Part shown: positions 26,456-35,552 of the stretch, one piece after another
How positions within the stretch are numbered: the first letter of the stretch is position 1
Layout of the letters: every line of letters starts with the position of its first letter
Assembly (NCBI GenBank): GCA_002479215.1
Contig: DLME01000013.1
Span: 1,027 to 39,782 of the forward strand
Direction: 5' to 3'
Source: Syntrophaceae bacterium UBA7544
GTDB taxonomy: Bacteria > Desulfobacterota > Syntrophia > Syntrophales > Smithellaceae
DNA: 38,756 nucleotides
Made by a program: the position numbers and the translations under genes
The notes under the pieces: generated by a model
What the model was told of the DNA's origin: nothing
What the model saw: only the letters and a program-made list of their open reading frames with translations
Database searches by the model: none

Positions 26456-27997
26456 ATGCATACCGGAGAAAAGCTTGGCCGGGGATTAATTTTAGGAGAA
26501 CTATTGGCTCGAAATGCACGGAAATATCCCCATAAGTGCGCACTGATCATTGGCCAAGACCAGGTTACCTTTGGTCAGCTCAACCATAGGGTAAACCAAC
26601 TTGCTCATTGTCTGTCAGATTGGGGGCTGAAAAAAGGCCAAAAAGTGGCCCTCCTCATGGATAACTGCTTCGAAATGATGGAGAGCTATGTTGCTTTATG
26701 GAAACTGGGAGCGGTTGCGGTACCTTTGAATACCCGATTGGCAGAGGCGGAGCTGTCCTATATTTTGAACCACTCTGACGCCATTCTCCTCCTTTCCCAA
26801 AGGAACCTATTGTCGCGGATGGAAAAAATCCGGAAAGAGCTTTCTGCTATTCGTGGTTATGTTGGAGTTGGGATGGATTTACCTTCCTGGGTTGAACCGT
26901 ATGAGGCTTTTTTAAAAAATCGACCCGAAGACGAACCCTTACAGGACATAGAGGATGGGGATGAAGCGTGTATCATGTACACTTCAGGAACCACGGGCCG
27001 CCCGAAAGGAGCGGTTATGACTCACAAGAACTTTTTCATCAATGCGCTCGTTTCAGCCATGGAATACCGAATCGCATTTGAGGATTGCTATCTGATTCCC
27101 GCCCCTTGGTTCCATATGGCCGGCTTGGCGGGGGTTCTCGAGTTTTGGGTTGTCGGTGCAACGAATGCCACCTTAACACATTTTGATCCGGTTAAAATGA
27201 TGGAAACAATCCATTCCGCTCAAGCCACGGTAGCTTTCGGTGTTCCCTCTATGTGGTTTGTTATTTTAGCATTGCCCAATTTGGGCGATTATAACGCCCA
27301 TGCTTTGCGCTATATCTTTTCGGGGGGTGCCATTCTTCCCCTGGAGATAAAAAAAAGGTTGCAGAATCAATTTCCCGGAGTGCAATTTTTCGATATCTTC
27401 GGCCAAACGGAGATGTGCCCGGTAACGATGATGCTTAAACCCAAGGATTATTTCGATAAGCAAGGCTCCGTCGGCCTACCGATCGCCACAGTGGAAGTAA
27501 AGGTGGTGGATGACGATGATAACGAAGTAAAAACAGGAGATGTAGGAGAAATCGTTTATCGGGGCCCCAGCGTAATGAAAGAATATTACAAAAATCCCGA
27601 GGGAACCAAAGAGGCCATGCGAAATGGCTGGTTTCACGGGGGAGATCTGGTACGAAGGGATGACGATGGATTTATTTACGTGGTTGACCGCAAAAAGGAT
27701 ATGATCATATCCGGTGGTGAAAACATCTATCCGGCTGAGATCGAAGAGGTCTTGTATTCGCATCCCAAAGTGTTGGAGGCGGCTGTAATAGGCGTTCCGG
27801 ATGAGCGCTGGGGAGAAACGGTGCGAGCTTTTGTTGTGCTTAAAGAAAATGAGGAGATGCTGGAAGAGGATTTGATTGAATTCTGTAAATTACGCTTGGC
27901 CAGTTTTAAAAAACCCCGCAGGATAAACTTTATTAAGGAGCTTCCCAGAAATGCCGCAGGAAAGGTATTGAAACAAAACCTACGGAGTCGCCCCTAA
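26456..27997 (+). CDS. AMP-forming acyl-CoA synthetase (ligase copy 3)
   Basis: A 513-residue ANL ligase with YTSGTTGRPKG (about 175-185), FGQTEM, HGGDLVRRDDDG, VDRKKDMIISGGENIYPAE and NAAGKVLKQ. It is more like general fatty/aryl acid-CoA ligases than like the two paralogues at 9975 and 16086, so it likely activates a different acid or a pathway intermediate. TTGGAGGAAAATAT provides a good ribosome-binding site. It follows system 2 by 75 nt and probably belongs to that operon. Confidence 0.92.
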   Translation: MHTGEKLGRGLILGELLARNARKYPHKCALIIGQDQVTFGQLNHRVNQLAHCLSDWGLKKGQKVALLMDNCFEMMESYVALWKLGAVAVPLNTRLAEAELSYILNHSDAILLLSQRNLLSRMEKIRKELSAIRGYVGVGMDLPSWVEPYEAFLKNRPEDEPLQDIEDGDEACIMYTSGTTGRPKGAVMTHKNFFINALVSAMEYRIAFEDCYLIPAPWFHMAGLAGVLEFWVVGATNATLTHFDPVKMMETIHSAQATVAFGVPSMWFVILALPNLGDYNAHALRYIFSGGAILPLEIKKRLQNQFPGVQFFDIFGQTEMCPVTMMLKPKDYFDKQGSVGLPIATVEVKVVDDDDNEVKTGDVGEIVYRGPSVMKEYYKNPEGTKEAMRNGWFHGGDLVRRDDDGFIYVVDRKKDMIISGGENIYPAEIEEVLYSHPKVLEAAVIGVPDERWGETVRAFVVLKENEEMLEEDLIEFCKLRLASFKKPRRINFIKELPRNAAGKVLKQNLRSRP

Positions 27998-28061
27998 TAA
28001 GAATTGAAGAGCCTAATCATTTTGCAGGATAGAAATAATTTGGAAGGGACTACAAGAGGTC

Positions 28062-28079
28062 GCACCAGCCATTTGGTGC
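28062..28079 (+). terminator. Small hairpin upstream of alcohol dehydrogenase
   Basis: GCACCA (28062-28067) and TGGTGC (28074-28079) pair around a 6-nt loop in the 110-bp gap before the dehydrogenase. It is too short and lacks a T-run, so it could be a weak leader element or chance. Confidence 0.25.
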
Positions 28080-28107
28080 AGTATCATAAAAAGTTAGGAG
28101 GTCATAA

Positions 28108-29283
28108 ATGTCTAAATTTCAATTTGCAATACCCACAAGAATTCATTTCGGCTCGGGCGAAATTGAAAAGGTGGGCCAGTTAGTCAGCCGTTTTGGTAAA
28201 AAGCCGATAGTGGTTACAGGAAAGTCCTCCATGAAGCAAACGGGTATTTTAGAAAAGATCGTTAACAATTTGAAACAGCAAAAAATAGAATCCGTTATTT
28301 TTGACCGGGTAAAACCAAATCCCGATTGCGAATTGATTGATCAGGGGGCTTCTTTGGCCGGGAAAAAGAATTGCGATGTTGTGATCGGCTTGGGTGGTGG
28401 AAGCGCAATCGATGCTGCTAAATGTGTTGCGGTTGCTGCCGCCAATAGGATGCCGATATGGGAGTGTGTAAATAAGAAGACCTTTGGTTTAAACAAAGAA
28501 GTCAAGGAAGGTATTCCCCTGGTCGCCATTCCAACAACGGCCGGCACCGGAAGTGAAGTGGATAAATTTGCTGTTCTAACCAATCAAGAAACAAAAGAAA
28601 AACCGGGCGTTGGATCTCCCTTTTTTTATCCAAAACTATCAATTATTGACCCCCAACTTACGATTTCCTTGCCCCGGGAAACAACTGTTTTTACAGGTTT
28701 AGATACCTTTTTCCATGGGATTGAAGCCCTTCTTTCCAACCGCTCGAGTATTATGAGCGATTTATTTGCGGAAAGTGCCGTGAAATTAGTTGTAGAAAAT
28801 TTACCCATTGTTAAGACTGACCCGAATAATGTTATTGCCAGAGAAAAAATGGCTTTTGCCAGCCTTATGGGGGGAATCGCCATGGATCAGGCAGGGAATA
28901 TATTGATCCATGCGATGGAGCATCCTCTAAGTGGTCATTTTGATATATCCCATGCCGAGGGATTAATGGCACTTTGGCAACCCGTCATGGAATTTATTCA
29001 GGGGTCGGACTCTGGAAAAACGTTGAAAATTGCCGGAATGTTAGGAGCCGATTTAAGTAATCTCTCTCCGGAGGAAATTCATTTTCGCGTCATAAGGGAG
29101 ATAAATAATTTTTTCAAGATATTTAATATTACATTGAAAGAGATTGCTGTAACCGAAGACATGATTGGTAAGTTGTGCGAGGATGCGCTGAACACTATGG
29201 GCTATACGATCAAAGGTAATCCAAAGCCGGTTGGAATTCAGGATATTGAAAATATTTATAGGAAAGCTTTAAGAATAAAATAA
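28108..29283 (+). CDS. Iron-containing (group III) alcohol dehydrogenase
   Basis: A 391-residue NAD(P)-dependent dehydrogenase interconverting an alcohol and an aldehyde or ketone. The nucleotide-binding GGGSAIDAAK is at 96-105, followed by PTTAGTGSEVDKFAV. Metal ligands by position are D199 and H203 (GLDTFFHGIEA), H268 (LIHAMEHPLSG) and H282 (DISHAEG), matching the Asp-His-His-His set of the family. TTAGGAGGT precedes the ATG. It is the last intact gene of the cargo array and could handle an aldehyde or alcohol from CoA-dependent side-chain cleavage, though that is an inference. Confidence 0.92.
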   Translation: MSKFQFAIPTRIHFGSGEIEKVGQLVSRFGKKPIVVTGKSSMKQTGILEKIVNNLKQQKIESVIFDRVKPNPDCELIDQGASLAGKKNCDVVIGLGGGSAIDAAKCVAVAAANRMPIWECVNKKTFGLNKEVKEGIPLVAIPTTAGTGSEVDKFAVLTNQETKEKPGVGSPFFYPKLSIIDPQLTISLPRETTVFTGLDTFFHGIEALLSNRSSIMSDLFAESAVKLVVENLPIVKTDPNNVIAREKMAFASLMGGIAMDQAGNILIHAMEHPLSGHFDISHAEGLMALWQPVMEFIQGSDSGKTLKIAGMLGADLSNLSPEEIHFRVIREINNFFKIFNITLKEIAVTEDMIGKLCEDALNTMGYTIKGNPKPVGIQDIENIYRKALRIK

Positions 29284-29348
29284 TTGCTTATTGATGTAGG
29301 TTGAAAAAAATGGACACCAAGGTAATAAACGAAGACGGAGGTGTCGCG

Positions 29349-29663
29349 ATGGAAAGCATACCCAAAGGTTTATACACGAAGAAATTTAGAATCGAAGCGG
29401 TAAAGTTGGTAACAGAGGGATGATTGTCTGTATTAGAAACCTGTCAACGGTTGTCATTATCGAAGAAGACTATAGCAAGCTGGGCTAGGGCCTATAAGTG
29501 AGAGAAGATGGGAGAAGTGGGCAGATTACAGCGACCGCTGACGGAGATTGAGCAGGATCTTGCGCAGGTGAAACGGGAGTTGGCAGAGGTAAAGACGGCG
29601 CGCAACATACTAAAAAAAGCAGGCCAGTTTGGCAGGGCCATGCATCATTTGGGAACGGGATGA
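29349..29663 (+). pseudogene. Decayed IS3-family transposase orfA
   Basis: From ATG 29349 the frame reads MESIPKGLYTKKFRIEAVKL, an HTH region (ETCQRLSLSKKTIASWARAY) and a coiled EIEQDLAQVKRELAEVKTARNILKKA, which is IS3-type OrfA. It is interrupted in frame by TGA at 29421 and 29499 and ends abnormally at 29661. The rest of an insertion sequence is not intact. This marks an older insertion within the cargo. Confidence 0.75.
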
Positions 29664-30049
29664 TTGCTGCATATTCACCTGAAGCACGGGGACGGAGCTA
29701 ACGGGTTTTTCACATCCATCAGAATCGGCTGGTCAAGGAACAGGCCGCTCGTGGGATCAATACCATGGATGGATCAATGGCTATTTTCCATGGACCGCGT
29801 AAGTTGGTTAATTATGACAAACAAGGAAAGTTAAACGAACCAAAAAAGAGCAAAGGCAGCGTAAGTCCGTCGCTCGTCTTCTGCCCCGAAGAAGATATTC
29901 CAACTACGCTTTTGCCCTATATTAATATTGGAGATCTGGGGATGTGCATCATTCGAAAGCACAATCTTTGGTAAGATTTTCAATAATTAATTATGGAAGC
30001 TGTTCTAATTATTTCATATATTCTACAACCATTATTTAAAGAGGTTTTT
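29664..30049. other. Non-coding remnant region downstream of IS3 orfA
   Basis: Probably residual IS sequence plus spacer. No intact orfB with a DDE motif was found. A 69-codon frame at 29765-29974 has no ribosome-binding site or recognisable domain and is not called. AAAGAGG near 30038-30044 serves the next gene. Confidence 0.4.
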
Positions 30050-30940
30050 ATGAAAGATCGTCAATTTGGCCGCCTTCGTTTTATCTGCGGCGAGAACCGC
30101 GGCAAATATCCGTTCAACCATTCGCTTTACATTGATGGCGGCGATGCACGCGTTATTGTTGATCCGGCCTGCAGCTTGGAAAAGCTATCTCGCCTGCGCG
30201 ATAAGGATAGCGTGGATATGGTCTGGCTTTCCCACTGGCATGAAGACCATTTCCATTATGTAAATCTTTTTGGGGACTCACCTTTGTGGATTTCCGAGCG
30301 AGATTTTCCGCCTCTAACGGACATAGAGATTTTTTTGGATTGGTATGGGGTAAAAGACGACAGCCATCGCGACTATTGGAAAAAAGTAATGAGTGATGAA
30401 TTCAATTATCAGCCTAAGTCTCAAGCGCGCTTTATCCGGGATGAAGAAGAAATTGATCTAGGTCAAGTCAAGGTTCAAGTGATTGCCACCCCGGGACATA
30501 CACCCGGACACTTATCTTTCTTTTTCCCCGCAGAAGAGCTTCTCTTTTTGGGCGATTACGATTTAACGGCATTTGGCCCCTGGTATGGCGATGTTGCTTC
30601 CAGTATTGATGAAACGATTAGTTCCATCCGGCGACTGAAAGAAATACCGGCCAAAAAGTGGATTGCCTGTCATGAAGGTGGTCTATTTGAGGAAAATCCA
30701 GGGAAGAACTGGGATAACTACGAAAACATCATCTATGAACGCGAAAGGAAAATTCTGGAATTTATAAAAAAACCGCACACGCTGAAAGAAATTTCCGCCT
30801 CGTGGCTAATTTACGGCAAGCCTCGAAAACCTTTGGAATTCTTTGAATTTAATGAGCGTGTCCTCGTAAATAAACATCTGGAGCGTTTGGAAAAGCAGGG
30901 ACGAATTATTCGCGATAAAGATCAATACCGAAAAGTATAA
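30050..30940 (+). CDS. MBL-fold metallo-hydrolase
   Basis: A 296-residue metallo-beta-lactamase-fold hydrolase. SHWHEDH (H62-x-H64-x-D66-H67) is the HxHxDH motif, ATPGHTPGH (H150) and LGDYD (D169) are further ligands, and CHEGG follows. The C-terminal part (from about 235; KPHTLKEISASWLIYGKP through LVNKHLERLEKQGRIIRD) looks like the winged-helix tail of LACTB2-like hydrolases. The open frame begins at 29993, but AAAGAGG upstream and homology favour ATG 30050. The substrate could be a thioester, lactone or nucleic acid; context does not decide. It converges with the SIR2 gene. Confidence 0.85.
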   Translation: MKDRQFGRLRFICGENRGKYPFNHSLYIDGGDARVIVDPACSLEKLSRLRDKDSVDMVWLSHWHEDHFHYVNLFGDSPLWISERDFPPLTDIEIFLDWYGVKDDSHRDYWKKVMSDEFNYQPKSQARFIRDEEEIDLGQVKVQVIATPGHTPGHLSFFFPAEELLFLGDYDLTAFGPWYGDVASSIDETISSIRRLKEIPAKKWIACHEGGLFEENPGKNWDNYENIIYERERKILEFIKKPHTLKEISASWLIYGKPRKPLEFFEFNERVLVNKHLERLEKQGRIIRDKDQYRKV

Positions 30941-31320
30941 ATTTCATTTTTTCAATTGTAGCGCTTCAAGGGAAAGTGGAAATATCTCGTTAACTATATT
31001 AAGATAATAGAATTGATAGGAATTTTGATATGGATAACGCCCTAATAAGTTTGTTTGCTGCGCCTCACAATTCTATTTTCTGGTGCGACATTCTTGAATC
31101 TTACTCACAATATGCTTTCCAGAGCTTATTCATTATTTATTGAAGTCATCATCTGCGGCTCGTGTGCATGTGTAGCAGCTTTCAATTGGTAATGTACAAA
31201 AGTAATCAAGGAAAAAATGAAATGTGTCGGCTATTGACTCCACCTACAAAGAAACAAGTATAGTGAATAAATATTTTAATGATTTGCATTTGAAATGTTT
31301 GATCAACGCGTTATGTCAAG
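30941..31320. other. Intergenic region between convergent MBL and SIR2 genes
   Basis: An AT-rich 380-bp stretch with no recognisable gene, repeat or clear terminator. The only frame noted is a 37-codon one at 31030-31143 with a weak ribosome-binding site, which I do not support. Confidence 0.4.
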
Positions 31321-32613
31321 CTATAAATCATTTGCCAATCTATTTAGTACTATTTTTATGTGATCCCAATCTTCGAGCCAAATTATTCTAATATTGAAAG
31401 ATGAATAATAATCTTCCAAGATTATTCTATTTAGGGCATCAAGTTCATTATCCTGATTGCCGTTTTCATATTTTGTAAAAAAGTAAATATGATCATTCTT
31501 TCTTCGTTTCAAGAGAAGTCTTTTAAGGTTAGGATCATTAAGCGAATGTCCTAAAATAAAACAGATATCATTTTTTAATGCTTTCTTCTGTATCCTATTT
31601 TGCCAATTGGCTTTATTCAATAATTTGAAAAAATCGAACTCATTCAAAACAATTTTTGAAGGTTCTCCAAAAAATATTTTACGTGGTAAAAATCCATGAA
31701 CATGGTAGATTTTAAATATCCCTTCAGCATATTCGGATGTTGTCACAGTATTATATTCGAAATTAAGCTTTTCTAGTTCTTCTTCTATGTTTGAATCGTA
31801 ATTATATGAAATAAATTTATTAATTATATTAGAATGTCTGCTGATTAATTTTGCTAAGCATTTGGCATTACGTGAAACCCTATAATAGCGATAAAGAATT
31901 TTATTCATTATTGATGAGATATCATCCTCTAAATACGTTTCAATTATTTTGGCTTGTTTCAAAAGATCGCCATAGCAATTTCTAAAAGAAACAATATCAT
32001 TTTGTTTAATCGATTTTATTTTTGATAAAACAATTTCGTATAAAGAATTTAATAATTCTTCCCAATTTGGAATGCATGAATCGGCTGATATGCCAGCACC
32101 TATAAAAAAACTTATTTTTCTGTCTTTCGAAGCGCATTTGATTTCCTCTATGAATTCTTCCAAATCATATAGGTCAAACAAATTTTCATATTTAAGAGAT
32201 AATCTTTCATCTATAACAAGCGCAAGATACTCATACTTTTTCAATTTATTTATCGAATTTAATTTATAGTAATCATCTATATAAAAAGTCCTATACTGAA
32301 CATCAGGGTCTGAATTAAAATTGTTATTGAATCGAGAATGTTCGAAATCGTAGATCACCGATACTTTGTTTACGGATATATCACTAAATTTATTTAGTAC
32401 ATCATTCTTTCTATAAATATAAAAATTATCGGTGAACTTTCTTTGTATTGTCAAGAAATAGTCTACAATTATTAATTCATTTTTATCTGGTATGAAGACT
32501 TCGCCTTCAGATATTTTCTGAGCGCTTTGAAAATGTCTTAACAATTCATAAACCACCTTCTTCTTGAAAATATTTGATTTTAAATAATGTTCTTTAAAAG
32601 GATCAAATCCCAT
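31321..32613 (-). CDS. SIR2-like (SIR2_2) domain protein, putative defence NADase
   Basis: A 430-residue protein. The N-terminal about 160 residues are unrecognised. The SIR2-like Rossmann domain follows: FFIGAGISADSCIPNW (GAG at 172-174), SYNYD (N271, D273), HVHG (catalytic-type H306) and LGHSLNDPNL. Such domains degrade NAD+ in several anti-phage systems. The gene is visibly more AT-rich than its neighbours, suggesting separate acquisition. It starts 53 nt after the HEPN-like gene on the same strand, so the two may be co-transcribed. The defence role is an inference from family and context. Confidence 0.75.
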   Translation of the reverse strand: MGFDPFKEHYLKSNIFKKKVVYELLRHFQSAQKISEGEVFIPDKNELIIVDYFLTIQRKFTDNFYIYRKNDVLNKFSDISVNKVSVIYDFEHSRFNNNFNSDPDVQYRTFYIDDYYKLNSINKLKKYEYLALVIDERLSLKYENLFDLYDLEEFIEEIKCASKDRKISFFIGAGISADSCIPNWEELLNSLYEIVLSKIKSIKQNDIVSFRNCYGDLLKQAKIIETYLEDDISSIMNKILYRYYRVSRNAKCLAKLISRHSNIINKFISYNYDSNIEEELEKLNFEYNTVTTSEYAEGIFKIYHVHGFLPRKIFFGEPSKIVLNEFDFFKLLNKANWQNRIQKKALKNDICFILGHSLNDPNLKRLLLKRRKNDHIYFFTKYENGNQDNELDALNRIILEDYYSSFNIRIIWLEDWDHIKIVLNRLANDL

Positions 32614-32666
32614 ATCAAGTCCGATAAAACATAACGTCTTCGATGCAACAGAGCCGACGAATACGG

Positions 32667-33947
32667 CTAACCACCCGAGCCGGACCCAGCTTTTGAGCCG
32701 CTGCCGGAGGAATTGGCACTCACGATCTCGCGGAAGAGATCTTGCCAGTTTCCCGTTTCACCGCGTTTGAGCGAATCCCGAATTCGCGCCATGTCTGTTG
32801 AAAGTACTAAGGCCACCACCTTTTTATCGCGCATCTCCACCCTGTTATACACGCGTTTGCATAGCTCCTGATGATCGCCCTTTTCGCGCGTAAGTAAACC
32901 GAGTTGCTTGTGCTGTTCGGGGGTCATCACAATAATGCTCGACCGTCCGCTTTGAGGTGGCCCATCGGTCACCATGGATACCTTGATGCCCATGCTATCC
33001 AAGTCTAGCTCGCCGTCCTTGTCATTCTGAACGATGGTACTAATATGGGCAATACCCGTCATGGTTCGATGAACATAGGTCGTTGGGCTGCCAACAAGAA
33101 TTCTTTCTTTGAAGAGTTCTCTGGGAAACTGATGAACCAAGGCACTGAACAAGATTCTTCCCAACACATCAACAATGTCCTCACTGGATTTGGGCAGCTT
33201 GTTCTCGATCTCCTTTAATATCGCCCCATGCATTAGCGCGTTCCTAGCTTTATCTAAGGCCTCGATAGTTTTCTCATCGCAGGTCTTCTCAACCATCTGA
33301 ATCAAAGCCCGAATAGCTTGCTTTGCGTACGGTCTATGTGTTGGGTGAGTCTTGCAAGTTTCACAGTAAAGAGGAGATTTGCAGTCAGGACATCGATTCG
33401 TCACCTTCTCGGGAACCTTCTGATACTCAGCAAGTATCTCCAGGGCAAACCAGAAATACTGAAATTGATCTTCTGGTACCGATGCATGAATGCCAATTCG
33501 ATACCATCGCAATGCACGGCGAACCGCAGGTGGCGGATCGAATTGCAGCAAGCGCTCTATTGACACGATGATATTTTCATCTAGAAACGGGTTGGGGTCT
33601 TCGTGTCCTACTGAATCCGCCCAGACAAGGCACTCCCTCATTCCTGCCGCAGAAGTACAATCAACAATCTGCTTGGTTCGATGCCGCCTCACGCTCGCGC
33701 CGGTTGCGAACGCGAGCATATTGAGACATTCGTCTAGCTTGTCCTGAACAATGTCTTGAGCTTCCTCTAGGCTTGGTGATTCAAAGATAATCTGCAAGGA
33801 CAAAAGAAATGGCGTCGAATAATCGTCGCGCACTATGTTCTTAATGCGCACATGGAATTGCCCTTTCGGATGTTGAAGTTTTAGCCGGACGTCATCCGAG
33901 ACAACAGATATTTCGGACTCAATTTCATAGTTGGCGATACATCGCAT
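32667..33947 (-). CDS. HEPN-like protein with zinc ribbon (function unknown)
   Basis: A 426-residue protein of unknown function. A CxxC-x5-CxxC zinc ribbon (C186, C189, C195, C198) precedes a helical segment with ARNALMHG. R235 and H240 there fit the R-x4-6-H motif of HEPN ribonucleases or scaffolds. The C-terminus is a Gly/Ser-rich tail. The frame opens at a GTG (34016), but ATG 33947 is preferred because GAGGG lies 8 nt upstream. It precedes the SIR2-like gene, forming a candidate two-gene module. Whether the HEPN motif is catalytic cannot be judged. Confidence 0.6.
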   Translation of the reverse strand: MRCIANYEIESEISVVSDDVRLKLQHPKGQFHVRIKNIVRDDYSTPFLLSLQIIFESPSLEEAQDIVQDKLDECLNMLAFATGASVRRHRTKQIVDCTSAAGMRECLVWADSVGHEDPNPFLDENIIVSIERLLQFDPPPAVRRALRWYRIGIHASVPEDQFQYFWFALEILAEYQKVPEKVTNRCPDCKSPLYCETCKTHPTHRPYAKQAIRALIQMVEKTCDEKTIEALDKARNALMHGAILKEIENKLPKSSEDIVDVLGRILFSALVHQFPRELFKERILVGSPTTYVHRTMTGIAHISTIVQNDKDGELDLDSMGIKVSMVTDGPPQSGRSSIIVMTPEQHKQLGLLTREKGDHQELCKRVYNRVEMRDKKVVALVLSTDMARIRDSLKRGETGNWQDLFREIVSANSSGSGSKAGSGSGG

Positions 33948-34332
33948 GATTTGTTCCCTCTGGGAGAAGCGACCGCAATTACTTTGACAAGCGACTTCCG
34001 CTTCCCCTTTTGTCACTTAGATTCTCACGTCTTGCAGCCGCTCGAAGTCGGTTGGTAGAAAGCATAACAATTAATATCTGAAGTTAGCTTTTTCTGATAA
34101 TTTGACTATCATCATAGCACATATCTTTTTTTCCCAAAAAGGAAAACATGAGAAATTTGTCCAAGCTTCCTAGTTGAAATCAAGCATTATCTTTAGATGC
34201 GACGTTTTGGAGACTTCAAGGAAAAAGTGCTTGCTAAAAACATCTGCTACTTGTTACCGCATTTATACAGTAAAAATGAAGATTTCGGGATGAAATAGAT
34301 GAGCCGCTCCATATAAATGGTTTGCGGAAGGT
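33948..34332. other. Intergenic region upstream of the HEPN-like gene
   Basis: No gene or strong repeat is seen. It separates the transposition operon (ending at 34333) from the HEPN/SIR2 pair and should contain the promoter of that pair, but no confident promoter was identified. Confidence 0.35.
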
Positions 34333-34863
34333 TCATTTCATCAACTCCAATTTGAAATTGTCTCTATTCGTTACGCGGTAAACCTTTTCCGCACCGGAGC
34401 CGTGGGCACACAGCCTGCGACCAACCTGTTGTAAATGGCCATCAGCTCTTAATTGCCTGGTGACCTTATCCAGCCAACCGCGGTCCTTAATACCTGCCAG
34501 CCGCTGAATATCCGTCACGGCAAAGGTCGCCGAAACATACATGGCCTTGTAAATCTTCTGATTGAACGTGCCTTTTTTCACCTTGCACCAGGAACGGTTA
34601 TAGACAAATTGTCGCCGATTGTGTTTCCCGGAAAAATAGCTTTCCACCTCCCCGCGCTTCTCAAAATCATACAGGGCGTTGGTCACTTTTTGATGCTGTT
34701 CTCCGGATGGTATCGCCAGCTCTTCGCAGATATTCCGGATCGTGAAACGCCGCTGACTTTTTCTGGCCCCGGCCACGCTGCGTGCGCTTATCCATTTTTG
34801 CATGCGCACTGCCAGGCCTGTCTTACGTGTGACCTTCAGGTTAGGAGGCATTTTTAAGGACAT
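34333..34863 (-). CDS. Winged-helix protein of the transposition operon (function unknown)
   Basis: A basic 176-residue protein with two apparent winged-helix-like segments: about 35-85 (FTIRNICEELAIPSGEQHQKVTNALYDFEKRGEV) and about 105-150 (FAVTDIQRLAGIKDRGWLDKVTRQLRADGHLQQVG). It overlaps the ATPase gene by 23 nt and is the last gene of the Ner-transposase-ATPase operon. It occupies the place that follows gene B in Mu but does not look like Kil or Gam. It may be a targeting or accessory DNA-binding factor; that is speculative. Confidence 0.65.
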   Translation of the reverse strand: MSLKMPPNLKVTRKTGLAVRMQKWISARSVAGARKSQRRFTIRNICEELAIPSGEQHQKVTNALYDFEKRGEVESYFSGKHNRRQFVYNRSWCKVKKGTFNQKIYKAMYVSATFAVTDIQRLAGIKDRGWLDKVTRQLRADGHLQQVGRRLCAHGSGAEKVYRVTNRDNFKLELMK

Positions 34864-35533
34864 CGTTCACCATCTCTACTGTAACATCGTTTAAATTGCT
34901 GGCTTTCATCGCGCGTTCAATACCGATGGCCGTGGTCAATACCGGCCTCCAGTCGCCATTGGCATGCCGGTGAATCGCGGACGTTACATCCGTCTCCACC
35001 TTCACACCCAGAGCGGTGCGGAAAAAATAAGCGATGTCGTGCTGATTAATGGGGCCAAATTCCAGACGGCGGCGGATACGGCTGGCCAGACGACGGCGTG
35101 AGCCGATCTTCCCTTTTAGTGCTTCCTCGCCGATCAGCACAACCGGGCAGGCGCAGCACTCATTGAGGTTACGGAGCATCTCCAGAATGGCCATCGGCAA
35201 TAGGTCGGCTTCATCAATAAATATCAGCCTTCGTTCTTTAGTCATCGCTTCATTGATTAAAAGAACACAGGCATCGGAACGCTGTGGACGAACGTTTTGC
35301 AGTTCAAACGTTATTTCGCGCAGCACCATTGTTGGCGTCCGAATGTTCATCGGCGGTATGTAAACGGCATTATTCTGAATGGCATAATGCCGTGCCGCTT
35401 CCGTTTTTCCCCGGCCTGCCGGGCCGGTGACTAACGCCAACGATGGGCCGATGAGCGCTGTGACGGACGTCAACTCCTCACAAATTTCTCCCAACTTTTT
35501 AGTATTGCTGGTCTCAATAAATTCCTGTTTCAT
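34841..35533 (-). CDS. MuB/TnsC-like AAA+ ATPase, transposition target selector
   Basis: A 230-residue AAA+ protein with Walker A GPAGRGKT (37-44), Walker B RRLIFIDEAD (D107-E108) and downstream Arg-rich RRRLASRIRRRLEFGP. Proteins of this type bind target DNA with ATP, recruit the transposase and give target immunity. It lies 19 nt after the transposase gene, the same A-then-B order as phage Mu. It lacks the long N-terminal HTH of Mu B and is shorter (Mu B has 312 residues). Confidence 0.85.
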   Translation of the reverse strand: MKQEFIETSNTKKLGEICEELTSVTALIGPSLALVTGPAGRGKTEAARHYAIQNNAVYIPPMNIRTPTMVLREITFELQNVRPQRSDACVLLINEAMTKERRLIFIDEADLLPMAILEMLRNLNECCACPVVLIGEEALKGKIGSRRRLASRIRRRLEFGPINQHDIAYFFRTALGVKVETDVTSAIHRHANGDWRPVLTTAIGIERAMKASNLNDVTVEMVNDVLKNAS

Positions 35534-35552
35534 TTATCATCCGCCAATATGA

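Noticed and set aside
29765-29974. 69-codon frame downstream of the IS3 relic
   Set aside because: No ribosome-binding site, no domain, and it lies in decayed IS sequence.
31030-31143. 37-codon frame between the MBL and SIR2 genes
   Set aside because: Weak ribosome-binding site and no recognisable features; probably chance.
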